In this document: positions 23,331 to 35,028 of the stretch, piece by piece
Layout of the letters: every line of letters begins with the position of its first letter
Numbering within the stretch: position 1 is the stretch's first letter
Assembly: GCA_026419785.1 (NCBI GenBank)
Contig: JAODTK010005487.1
Coordinates: forward strand, 246,958 to 310,957
Reading direction: 5' to 3'
DNA length: 64,000 nucleotides
Source of the DNA: Sclerodactyla briareus
Taxonomy: Eukaryota; Echinodermata; Holothuroidea; Dendrochirotida; Sclerodactylidae
Program-made: the position numbers and the translations under genes
Notes under the pieces: generated by a model
What the model was told of the DNA's origin: nothing
The model's database searches: none
The model's input: the letters and a program-made list of their open reading frames with translations, nothing else

Positions 23331-25478
23331 CTGTAGCATGTTAAGCTTCCGTAATCGGTACGGATATTCTATGAAAAGCAAAATAGTAATTTCAGACAAT
23401 AAAATTGAGTATTTTCTGGCTAGGAATAGCACATCGTCGATTTAATCATGATAGATAGAGATGTAAAAAATTATCGGGACAAGAGACTAAATTCGGAGAG
23501 AAACTCCCCCCCTGAAGTATCCTCAGCATGCATTCAAACACTATCCCACAGTGCATCACAACATGCCGCTATTTGTTGAATTATTTGTATTAATTTTGTT
23601 GGCTAATAATAATGTGTACAAGTGACCGTGGGCTTAAGCCCCCTCTTCTTAGCATAGGCCCCTAGCCTAGGGCTAGTTCCTGATTTAGGGCCCTAGCCTA
23701 GGCCATCAGTGTCGTGATTAGGCCAGGCTAGTCACGTCTCAGAAGACATTTTTATGGAGCACACTTCCCATTGAAGGTGACGATATCCGTCACCTCATGC
23801 CTCCAACTTCTCCCTCCGATTACGCAGCCCTCTAAACCTTCAAAATATCAGTCAAGAACATTCTAATCACTGAAATGTTGAAATTAATGGTATAAAGTTG
23901 ATATTTCCAAGCCTAATTTTGACCGTAATGATTGGGGAAAATCACAACCTGTTTTCCCCAGACTTGTCTGTTGGAAAACATGTTTTGTAAACAGAAGTGT
24001 TGGCCACTCAGGGAGATGATTTTGGCGATCCTATCTTTCATATGGGCACATGCAAGACTACCATAGAAAATCTACATGATTATTCATATCTTAGAGTGGC
24101 AACGCGTAACCCAGACAACAAACTTGTACTCCGTTGTAGGCATTTTGGAGATTCAGAAGGATCGGCAAATACTTGGTAATTTTCAACTGCCAAAGACCAA
24201 TATGGGAATAATGAGTTCCAAACATTATCGTAACTACAATATTGGTCTTTGGGTATATTAATTGAGTGCAGTTGTCAGACACTGAGTTGAAACAGAAGTT
24301 GGCAGCTAGCGCTAGCCTAAAAAACAGCCTAGGCCTCGAGATGTGAACGCAGGTTTAGGGCCTACAGGTACTAAGGCCCGCGAGCGCAGGCTAGACTGTA
24401 CTAAATTGTGGGCCATGCGAAGATTCGGAAGAAATATACCACTATCAACGCCCAGGATTGTCATTGAGTCGATGCTGTTATTTACTGGTTTCCGCGACGT
24501 AACACGTATCTTTACAGTTTTGTTAGAAGGAAGTCCTCAGAAAAACTGCTCGCCCCACATTTCAGACTCAGAGTCACGGGAACCTAACTTCACAAGGGTT
24601 GGCCAGCTGGAGCACGCAGCTGCCATCGTAGAAATCGAAAAAGTCTGGCTATATGATTTTAGGCCGTGGATTTCAGCACTGATTATAGAGGCCTAACAGC
24701 AATTTATATTCTCATTGGATCCAATTTATACTTCCAATTTCTAACGGACATTGGGAACAATAAATGAGACTATTATCTAACTTTCACGTTCTTGTATTCT
24801 TTAATTTTGTGACAATGTTATCCACTGGCAAGTCTAGAACCGACTCTGACAAAAACTTTACAGGGAATATTGAGGAATATATAGGCCTAATAGAAATGGT
24901 CCTATCACTGCCCGTCCAAATTTGACTAGTAGACTCCACGATTCCATTCATGAGGAGGCAGCTTTCTCTAAATTCCATGAATATACAGATAATGAGCAGA
25001 ACAATGTGAGGATCCCAATATTATTTTCGTGGACACCACCTATGCTAAAAAGGGTCGCCTGTTTTCAGGACTGCCATCGCTGAGGAATTTCCCTTGGGGG
25101 GGGGGGGTCGGCCATGGACTTTCGTAGGTCGTGGTTCGACGCCTTACAGCGGTTCAGGGAACTGCTTATACGTGAGAAGAAACAAATCGGGCAACGGTAA
25201 GCGAAAAAAAAAAAACACCAGCTAACAAACATATGCCAAACAGTCAAGTGAATCAACACAACTAGACTTAGGCCTACAAATTCGGCAATACCAAGGAAAA
25301 GAGACGACCATAAAACACAAATTAGGATTCAGTGATATGTAAAACCGCACAGTACACAAACGAGGCTTGCTGTAACTACAACAAGACCCCAACACCAAGA
25401 AAGGGAACCCCCTAACGAAAAACGATAATAAAGCAATCCCAACGAACCACGGACCGCAGAGCTCCAGAGAGGGACGGG
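23331..25478. other. No gene recognised
   Basis: Contains 'cctagcctaggg' and 'cctaggcc' palindromic words (23650-23705, 24320-24335) of a kind I associate with deuterostome intergenic DNA, a G run at 25098-25107 and an A run at 25205-25215. The 117-codon plus ORF at 24343-24696 shows no recognisable domain. Confidence 0.5.
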
Positions 25479-26122
25479 CAGTGGTGGCGCCAGGATTTCC
25501 CGACGGGGGGTCCGAGTTCCGCGTGGGGGGCCGAGTTCCCCGACGTGGGGGGCGAGGGCCCCGACGAGGCTCACCCTACCCCCTAGTCAAAACCTGCATG
25601 TTTTCTGTTTTCATTTTTGAATATTTCTGAAAAAAAAAAAAAAAAACGAAAAAATGAAAGAAAAATTGTGGAGGGCAAGTTTACTTTCAATAGCTTCCCA
25701 CTCAAATCAAACGCCCTAATTAGTAAAAAGGGTTCAGGTATTCCCGATAACTGCACCCCCCCCAGGAAATACCTGAGCACTGCGTCGTGGAACGACACCA
25801 CTCATTACACAGAGGCCCCCCCAAAACAGTGATAGACGGCAGAGACGAGCATCCTCCCCAAAAGAATTGAACCTTATGCTCTTGCAGGGACATTCGAAGA
25901 TATGATCCATAAGGCTGTGCTATCCATCTATACAATTCCACGATGTATTTTATAGTAGTAGGAAGATGATTTACGCTTGATCTTAAACTCGACGAGGAAC
26001 TTGGCATTTGTAGAAGAAGTATGAGGGGCGCACGGAGCGCGCGAAATTTTCTGCTCAATTAGGAATTCTTCACTATAAAAGATGGTCCCCCTTCCACCCC
26101 CCCCCCCCCACTGGCGCCACGC
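25479..26122. mobile_element. MITE-like element with GTGGCGCCAG ends and G/C tracts
   Basis: Left end 'cagtggtggcgccag' (25479-25493) followed by G runs; right end a 14-base C run then 'actggcgccacgc' (26110-26122). The inner side of the right end carries 'cggagcgcgcgaaattttctg', a phrase I recall from echinoderm DNA-transposon ends. The 10-bp inverted match includes the palindrome GGCGCC, so it is weak evidence alone. No target-site duplication found, and no transposase. Confidence 0.35.
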
Positions 26123-26459
26123 TTGGTCGGAAAGCTCGCCACAACAATAGGGGGTAAGCTGTTTGTCCACTAGAGGTCTTAATTGGAGCTGAATGGACCG
26201 TGTGAGTAGTCATGGGGTGGCCTAAACGTTGAGGGGGGACAACATGTACAAAGGTCTCCCACCCCTCCCTTCACAATCCAGCGACACGAATCGCTCGCCT
26301 GCAAGTACACCTGAGGTGGGAACAAAACATCTAGGGTGGCTGTAAAAAAAATAGTTGCGAAAAAGTACGCAAAAACAAATCCACCCTAAAAAAATCTTAA
26401 CGAAAAAAGAAAAGGGAGAAGATGAGTTCCCATAAGCCGAACAAAAAACCTTTTAGGAT

Positions 26460-26710
26460 GAGATGAAAATCACTTCAGTGAAAGCGGATGAACCCCGAGC
26501 CAACCGGCAGTGAATTGTCAGCCGGGAACGGAGCCAGTGCTGTCTGGACAGCCAGTTCCTTCCCATTCAATCTCTCGTGCTGAGCGCCAAGCGAAATGAA
26601 AGCAACAAGTAGCATTAGGTGAAGTCTTTGGTATGACTCGATAGGATTCGAAACCCTGATCTGCATGTGAGTGGAAGCCGATGGACGCTCAGCAACTCGT
26701 CGGAGGAACA
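26460..26710 (-). mobile_element. tRNA-derived SINE
   Basis: On the minus strand a tRNA-like head reads 'gttgctgagcgtccatcggc' (plus 26677-26696, A-box region) and 'ggtttcgaatcc' (plus 26644-26655, B box) about 25 bases apart. A body follows with 'cgcttggcgctcagca' (plus 26580-26596). Arrangement and spacing are those of a tRNA-Ser/Leu-like SINE. No intact cloverleaf, so not a functional tRNA. Confidence 0.5.
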
Positions 26711-28794
26711 ACAAAACGATTATTACAGTAATTCTCTCTGGAGAGGAAAGCTTCCTGAGACTAAAAGGACGTCAGCAGGGACTTCACTAGATTTCCTTGC
26801 TCAGCTACAGGTAATTAAATTCAGGGGCGGATTCCGGATTTTGGAAGAAGAGGGTCCAAACTCGATGGAGTATAAAATAGAGCGCCACTATTAGTTGGCA
26901 CAGAGCGTTAGAAGTTTTTTGTTTTCCCCCCAGATCGCAGAGAACGGCACTCACTTCCCGAATTTTGAGGGATCATTGTCCTGTAAAATCATCTACACAT
27001 CACGATAATGTCCTAGACATATTCATTCCACGGGAATTCCTTTCTTTTTTCGAAAAAAAAAGTTGTTCGTATTCTTCTGGGAGGCGGCATGTTCAGAGAA
27101 CCATCTACGGCCGGCTCCCAGTAGTGTAGAAAATAAAACAAAAGAAAAATCCGCAAAGATAGGCATTTAGTAGCATGATTTACAAACGTGAATCGTGTTC
27201 CCATGACGTTAGAAATGAACGATGCGTTGTTTTCGTAGTTTTTGGCGAAGAAAGGAATACGCCCAGAGGGTGCCGTGCTGGTACTCGAAGGATTGGGAGT
27301 TCGAATCCCGGCGAAGCTAGACTATCTTTGCTTTGCACATGATGCTATTACATTTACTACTTCTAATTATTGCAGGTACCATCTCGCAGAGACCGCGAAG
27401 TAGGAACTGTGGGTCCGTGTGGGTTCTCGCTAGTTGCATAATGGCAATGACAGGGGCGCATGTGATACGTATATAGCCTGGCCTAATATGAAGCCACTTC
27501 CCTCTCCATCGCCTGCATCAGCCCGGCAAACCGGTAGCAAGAACTTATAGGGATGTATATAATTACCATTAGGGTCGGTGCATACTTCGTTCCGCTGAAA
27601 ACTTTAGAAAATAAATACCCACGCCGTATTCTGTTAATGAATATTGGTAATGCGAAATCGCTTGGTTCAGTCCTATCATATATATTATAGTCAGCAGAAC
27701 AACTTTAACACAATTGTTATGTGTAGGATGATGGCTTTCCGAGCAAAATGCATTTTATGTTGTATGAAACTAGAGAATTCAGTATGTGTGCAAATTTGTT
27801 GAAAACTTAGTTAGCAATTTAGTGATCCACTGAGCATGCACGATTCAGGGACGGCCCACTTTCGGTTCGCCATGGAGCCCCGTAGACAGGGACGTCGCGA
27901 GCGGAAGGGGGGGGGTGTCTCACCCCCCCCCCCCCCAAATGGTCAGAGCGGCTTGCAGTTGGACATTTTCGAATATCAGTGGAATTTCTGAAAGATCGTC
28001 AGATTGTATATTGTAAGTGAGGTCCCGAGGCCCAGTCAAATTGTAAATTTTCCAACTCACCAAAAATAGTTGATTCATGTAAAACGGTGAAACAATTACA
28101 TCAAAGAATGGGAATAAATTTTTTTTATCAATATCCGAGTGCAAAAATTTAGCGTGCTTCACGCGCAATAACAATACTTCTTCCTTCAATATGTAGTAGT
28201 ATTGATTCCTTCAAACGAATATTTACAGCGACTGCAGTGATTGGTGTCGGTGTGTATTGATTTCAATTGTGTTCATGGTCTGATAGAGATTAGGGTTGGG
28301 ATTAGATTCGCGTACAACCAAAATGGAAAAAAGTTAAAAAATGCGAATTGACCTCAAACATTATTTACATTTTTTAGGCTAGTGCAATTGTAATTTGCAT
28401 GGGATTAAAAATACAAATAGCGGTCCTGGGTAGTCAGCTGAAGGGTGGACAAAGAGATCCTGTTTTTTCCAGGTGTTCGGGGGACCCCCCCCCCCCCAAA
28501 AAAAATGACGGCGCAGAGTGCATGGTAAACACTAGTTAAGGAGCACAAAAACTGTGAAAATTTGTCTGGGCAGCGATTAAACCGAGGTCTGATCAATTTC
28601 AAATTGGTCACTGATTACAAAATTTTTGCATCACAAATGCCCAGGTTTGAGCTTGGTACATGCGGCCCAAAACGCCTGGGAGAGATCATTTCCGGACATC
28701 TGGGGGCTTGCGCAACCAAAAAATTATGGGCGCTCCGCGCTACCAATGGTGGCGCTACGCATTGAGATAGTATCTTCGCCCCACGAAGAAAGAA

Positions 28795-28890
<96 letters not shown>

Positions 28891-31036
28891 AAAAAAAAAA
28901 AAAAAAGTCTCTGCCTCCTTATGCCCCGCAGTAGGTAAAAGTCTGGCGACGCACTGGCTGGACTGGCCAAATTTTAGTGAGAGAATGCCCTCTTAAAAGT
29001 GAATGGTCCCTGTATGCCTATGTTTGCGGTCCGCTGTCAGGTACGAAATTACACCAACCCCAGTTAAAAGAGCCTACTTACGCCCATGGGCTCAGTAAAA
29101 TTTTGCAGAAAGAATCACAAATCCTGAGTAGCAAATAGAACAAGGACGTGAAAATGCAAAATTATTTTATGAAACGAAAATTGAATGTTTAGGAGTGTCA
29201 TAAGGCAGCAGATTGCTTCTACGGTCACCGGGAATGCAAAAATTTGAAAAGGGGAGGGGGCACGCCCACCTCCCCTTAGACACATCCCCCAGCTGCCATT
29301 TACAAACTTCATGTCGAGTCGCAATCTTCCGTGCATTAGGTGGATAGAGGTGTCCACAGTCTTTTCCCGAAACAGTTCTCAGATGAGAGGGCTCAATCGA
29401 TCACTTCACGGAATTCCATATCTGTGAAACTCTCGGCTCGCGAGCGATTGATCCATTTTCACAAACTTTACGGAAAACATCTCAAATAAAACAGGGAGCC
29501 CCCAAATGACAAAAAGGAGAACGCCAAAAATGCACTTTTAGTATAAGGGGTGGGGTGAGTTGAAAAAATGAATCTAACAAGTTGGAATTTTTTAATTTTC
29601 CCCCCCCCCCACCCCCCCACCCCAATCATAGACCCTAGCACGTCCCTGCCCGTAGTGAGGAAACTCTGAAAACTTACGGTGTCCCATAAGAATTTCAAGC
29701 CCTCGAATTGAACGGTGAAACAAGTGAACTGGCCGAGCGGCCAGTTCACGGGACCCATAAAAATCAAGCCCGCTCATTCCAAGGGAGCATATACTTGGAC
29801 AGTGGTATTGACCTTGAAAGTGGTTTCAATTGTACTGGGACCGGATTTTTGAACGTGAAACTCGGAAACAGAGACGATGCGAGAGGCTTATACTTGACAA
29901 AAATGAAAGGTTGGAGGAAATAGATGGGATACCTATATTTTTCTCAGAAAACATTCCACCCCCAGGAAACGTAAATACGGAGCACGGCCGACAATGGAAA
30001 TATTTCAACGACCACTTTTCAAACTTTGAACGGATTCATATAAACTTTGAGTCAGGTCGTTTTCACTTCGTCGAGTTTGAACGTTGAAACGTTTATTTCA
30101 GTCTATTATTTGCAGCGATCCGAATTCGACAATGAAAATGAGCGAATGCGAATAATTCAATCCTTTCATTTTGATAAAAAACTGCCCAGTCCGCAGTAGG
30201 AAACCACAAGGAGTGGCACCTGTCGTAAGGAGGGTCATTAGGCCACGTCCACTCGGTTCAAGGGGCGAGTTCTGTAATGCGAAAGCAGCAGGTGGCGTGC
30301 AGGGTTTTGAGGTTGAGACCTGGGCTAAATATTTGTGAAAACAGCTGCAAACGTTTAACTGAATAGTGGAAATTAGTGGTTTTGTAATAAAAATGTGTGG
30401 GTCACTGAGTCATTGTGGGGGGTGTCTGACCCCGAATGAAAACCCCCGTGAGTGAGTACGCCACTGTCCTGAAGTGATGCCAATCTCTAATAATAAAATG
30501 ATAAGACTGTCCAGATCTTGTCTTATCAATGTGCGATCCATCTCAATATCGAAACTTTTTTCCCCTCTCTGGGGGGGCATATTCCCCCTAGACGGCATCA
30601 ACACCCACATATTTGTCTAATGCTTATTGTTTCGGAAAAGCGCTGAAACCAAAGGGGGGGCGTCGGATCCCCGTGGACCCCCCCCCCCCTGCATCCGCTA
30701 CGGTCTACATATGTCGGACCTGGTGTGTGCAATGGAAACCAACCTCCAACTTTACGGGTCAACCCCTCGATAAAACAACAAAAAAACAAACAAGCGCGAA
30801 AATTATGTTTTCACCTCGATGAAGAGTGGGATATACCGCCACGCTGTCTATGTTGCGGTTAAGCTCAACCATTTCAAAAAACAATTCTATGGCCAATCGT
30901 AAATCATGCTAATTTTATATTGATATGATAAGATATGAATCTATTGATGAGAATATTCGAAAATTGATTCAGAGCTTTTGGGTGAGGTTTAGGTGTCAAG
31001 GGTTCAGGTTGAAATATCGTCTTCACAATTGATGAT
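26711..31036. other. Repeat-rich intergenic or HPS5 upstream region
   Basis: No gene recognised. Many 8-14 base G or C runs sit next to 'cagggacgt', 'caggggcgga' or similar (26823, 27887, 29640), suggesting several MITE-type ends. The A-rich tract at 28796-28906 is inside. A lone 'gggagttcgaatcccgg' (27296-27312) is a good tRNA B-box hairpin but lacks an A box at the right distance. The 85-codon ORF at 29830-30087 has no recognised domain. Confidence 0.5.
28796..28906. repeat. A-rich homopolymer: 94 A, one C, 16 A
   Basis: Counted directly: A from 28796 to 28889, C at 28890, A from 28891 to 28906. No retroelement coding sequence or LINE 3' end is recognised immediately upstream. Confidence 0.97.
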
Positions 31037-31383
31037 AATTATGGTTTCTTGTCAATTATTATCGCACACGGTAAAGCAACGAACGTACGGGAAGAAGACG
31101 GTAATCTAATTTCATGAATTCTGTGGATTAAACAAAACACACCCTGGTCATCTGACTCGTTTCCTGATATGGTAAATATGTACTTCGCTGTTTTGATCGA
31201 AATGAGTACACTTAAAAGGTTAGTTCGACCGTCACACTCTATTATATCATGAAAGAGTAAAATAACCATCGAAGAGAATCCACTTTGTACTTTTTGCTAA
31301 TCCCCTCTGAACCCGAGACAGGAGTAGGCCCAATAACGGACTAACTCATTGAATATTGGATCAGTTCGCGATAAAAACAAGAG

Positions 31384-32150
31384 CATGCACTAGCACAGCA
31401 TGGAAAATATTACCAGGACATCGAAGAGCGAGGATGAGAGAAGTACAAGAATCGAAGAGCGAGTGACTGAGAAACTTGAAAAAGAAATCTGAAATAAACA
31501 GCACGAAAACTTGGAAAGTTTCAATAACAAGAAATGGAAGGAATTGGAAGAAGTAATAGTAGGAAGTTTGTTGGGAACGAAGAAGACATTAACAGAAGAA
31601 TTGGTATAACCAACTGCTTTCAACAATCCATCACGTTCCAGAGCAGACGAGTAGGTACAAGCATCAAACTCTGGATTTTCGATTGCCCTTCGCAGAGTAT
31701 TTTTCTGTATAATTGCGAAAAACTGTGGGGTACAAGTACAACAAAGAATCTTGACCACAAAATTCACACTTTCCAAAGAAGACTACTCCGCAATGTTCTC
31801 AACATCAGATGGACCAATAACAATTTGATACCGAACGATGAACGTCTATGGATTGTGACAATAAATCCTGGTCTTCCGTAGTAGCACATGACGTTTTAGA
31901 TATTTTGGTCACGTCGCGAGACTCCCAGAAACAAGCTCCAACGAAGATCGCTCTGAGAGAAGCATTGAGACATACTATGAGCCAGTGGGAGACCTGTAAA
32001 TACTTTGCTCGGAAGAATCAATCGCAATCATGGGACATCAACATTAACCGTTTGAGGAAGCAATTAAACCTGCGCAAGATTGGATAGGTGGCGGAAGATG
32101 ATCACTGAGAATGATCGGATAGACGAGACTCGACCTACTAACTACTACTA
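31384..32150 (+). mobile_element. LINE 3' end (reverse transcriptase thumb)
   Basis: Plus-strand fragment with 'TLTTKFTLSK' and FQRRLLRNVLNIRWT (about 31768-31812), then FRYFGHVARLPETS (about 31893-31934) and 'KIALREALR' before the 3' end. This is the standard C-terminal region of an RTE/CR1-type reverse transcriptase. The element ends near 'ctactaactactacta' (about 32133-32150), a likely (CTA)n tail. No catalytic domain remains. Copied in block B at 43860-44645 and, as a 130-bp fragment, at 22977-23108. Confidence 0.8.
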
Positions 32151-34932
32151 GCACAGATGAGAAATTAATTTCAGTGGGAGTGCCTCCAGGTTCAGGGGTC
32201 AATGAACAGACCAGAAAAATAACAAATCGGGGTACTGTTAGTGCCGGGTTACTCTTCAGTGTTGTCCAGCTCACATGTTGTGGTCGACAATGCTGTGGGT
32301 TAACTGGGTTTAATACAAAACTTGCGAAACTGGTACGCCCCATACAGATCTGTCCAGTTATGGCTATATAAAATGAGCAAAGATTTTTTATACAATAAAT
32401 ATAAACAAAATAATCCAAAGATAATTATTGGACACCTATGTGGGATTGTAAAATTTGCTCTCAATCTATATATATATGTATTTTTCTGTATTTTGTGTTT
32501 TAGTTTTTTTTCGGGGGGGTATAGCAATGAGAAACTCATCAATAGACCGATTGTTGTGACGTCACAGAAGGATCGTGATGAAAAACAAATAGCACCTTCC
32601 AATTGAAAGTGTGCAGGAAAACAAGGAAGACTTGATCCGTACTTGTCTAAATCTTCATTTGCTTCGGATCTGCAGCAAGAGAGCGTCAGTGAAATACAAC
32701 ATGAGCCGAACCATCTAAGTCCGGCGACTTCCGACCTCACTCATGAATATTTTAACCAAACAAGCGAGCTCTAGCTCAATGGAGATTTTCTATCTTTAAA
32801 AGTCACTCCACAAATCCATCTGACCTCCTCATATCATTTCTCTCGGGTCTAATCAATCTTCTTAATGCCCAGTCTCCACTAACCTAGATACACATCTTCC
32901 AACACACAAGCCTCGAAGTCCTCTCCCCTTCATATGATCAGTATCATCAGTGTACCTATGGTACATGAATGTGGTCCCATACCATTGACCAATGGTCAGT
33001 ATGGAATTTCAGATTTGAGGTGCAGAGGCCATCTAGGGGTCAATTTTAGGCCATTTTTGTTCAAATGGTCAAGCTTCTATCTTGTTAGAACATTTTTGCA
33101 GCTTTTCTTTCTACAGAATAGTTTGGAGAATCATGAAAGTTGGTACTTGACATAATCAAGCTGTTTCTGACTGATGATTTATGTCAAGATCAGGTAAGGT
33201 ATTGTAAAAATTATGCACATTTCCTATGGTTCAAATGGATGGTGAGGCTACTGTGCCATTGGCACCTCGTTGCTCATATGGCATTCCAATGGACCTGCCT
33301 CATTGTTTATCTTGGTGACGTGTTTGGAGATCGGAAAAATGGCCTCTAATGGAGTTGCAAAAATGCTGCAATTTTTATGATGAAATAGAATACCAAGAAA
33401 AAAAAAATAACAGGATTTGGTGGCAATACACTCAGAATGAGAGAAATATAATTTTTCTGGCTTGTAAGGTGCAATGAAATTCTGAGTCTTTTAGTCACAC
33501 CCCCAAGCTTCAGGAAATTCTGCTCTATATGCTAAAAATTGCTGTACATTTTCAGAAATAATCTTTCTTGGACTTTCAGAAGTACAAAAAAAATGGTTAG
33601 AACTCTACTAACACATGGCTAGTTTGCTTCTTCACTGGAAATAGACCAATAAACTTACTGTAATGGTCTACTAGGCTAAACCAAAGTAATGAATACTTGT
33701 GGCCCACATTTTCACTTGGAGGCAGTGGACAAAAAAAAAAAAAACTGCTGCTTCCGCATCAATTACTTTATCAGTAGTAATGATGGCATGTACCATGGTA
33801 GGTTGGCATATGAAGGTTTGGATATGTAATGTCATTGACATGGTCTACATGAACGAACATAGTTCCTAACAGTTTTCTATGTACGTATATTCAGAAACCA
33901 ATAGTTTGAGAATTGTGTACTTTGTATATATATACATGAGTCAACATTGCTCAGAATGAGGATATTTAAGGAATCATCAAGCCAGTTGGTATGATGCTGC
34001 CCTAAAGCAACAATATGAGGGAAGCCGTTCCTAAACAAGAGGGGGCTATCACTCTCTAGTATATGCCATGGTCAAATATATCGTCTGCAGGACTTTGTTT
34101 GACAGATCACAAAAATTGTCATTCTGCTTGTTACAATTCTCGTGACGTAGATATCAATCCACAGTAGACAGATGTGGTGATTTGGATGGGAGAAATCCTG
34201 AAGATTCTGTGGCAAAAAATTGCCCCTAAAATTTTGTTCATGAATATTTACAGACAACTTTCAATAGCCTTTTACGTACCGAAACTGAGAATTTATCCAA
34301 GAAGGTGCATCTGAAGCCGAAAATGAACCAAATCGCTGTTTTAGCTCTGCGCAGGGCATGCGGCTTGTTTAGTACCAACGCACAAGTTCAGAAGAAATCT
34401 GAACCCCAAACGGGAACCAAAAAAGGAAATCCATTAAATTATGGCAAAACCAGGTTGGAGGTACTAAACAATTCAGATCAATTTTCAAACAATTCCAGAA
34501 AATGATTTATTTTCCAGCAGGCGTGGCCTGCTTCCTGTATTAGTAAAAGAGAAAATATCTGATTGCACAATCAACATTGAGGTTGTTGGTTTATGCAAAT
34601 CAACGATTGGTTGAAGCTCATCCTGCACATTATAAGTAGAGGCTGCATGAGATGAAACCAAAGTCAAAAGTCTGTTCCAACAGGATAGTTTGTATGAGGT
34701 GTAAACAATGAGGTGCAACTATGCTTGTGGATCCTGGTTAGTGTTATAGATTCAGGTGATTGAGTTTTGCTAGATGCAATGGCTGGGCTGCACTGCTGAG
34801 GCTATACATGTAGACATATTAACTTCGAATTCCATTTGCTCCCACAATTTTATTGGTTAAACAGGTCGAGGAGGTCTTTAGATGGATTCATGGAGATGAT
34901 ACTAGTGAGCCATCTGCGCTACAGCGTCAGAA

Positions 34933-35028
34933 ATGACCAATCAACGGCCAGAGCGTAAGCAACTTATTGGTGGAACTTGCCACAAGATGCGCGGAGTCAC
35001 CCCCATTAAAGATTCAGCAAGGATTAAG
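34933..35028 (+). CDS. HPS5: HPS5 exon 1 (putative start), block A
   Basis: Reads MTNQRPE, then in a shifted frame LLVELAT, and ends PIKDSARIK before donor AAG|GTGAGT. Human HPS5 has a Glu-rich helix and a Leu/Asp-Ser-Ser-Arg-Leu-Lys end at the same place. The block B copy gives VELTPQEALLHP in the middle. Together they resemble the family N-terminus. The ATG is not conserved between copies, so an upstream exon is possible. Confidence 0.45.

Noticed and set aside
24343..24696. 117-codon plus-strand ORF
   Set aside because: No domain, no splice signals, no similarity I recognise; kept as non-coding.
27250..27312. Good tRNA T-arm 'gggagttcgaatcccgg'
   Set aside because: No A box at the right distance and no acceptor stem; not called as a tRNA.
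28626..28934. Lysine-rich ORF of 102 codons
   Set aside because: Produced by the A-rich homopolymer at 28796-28906.
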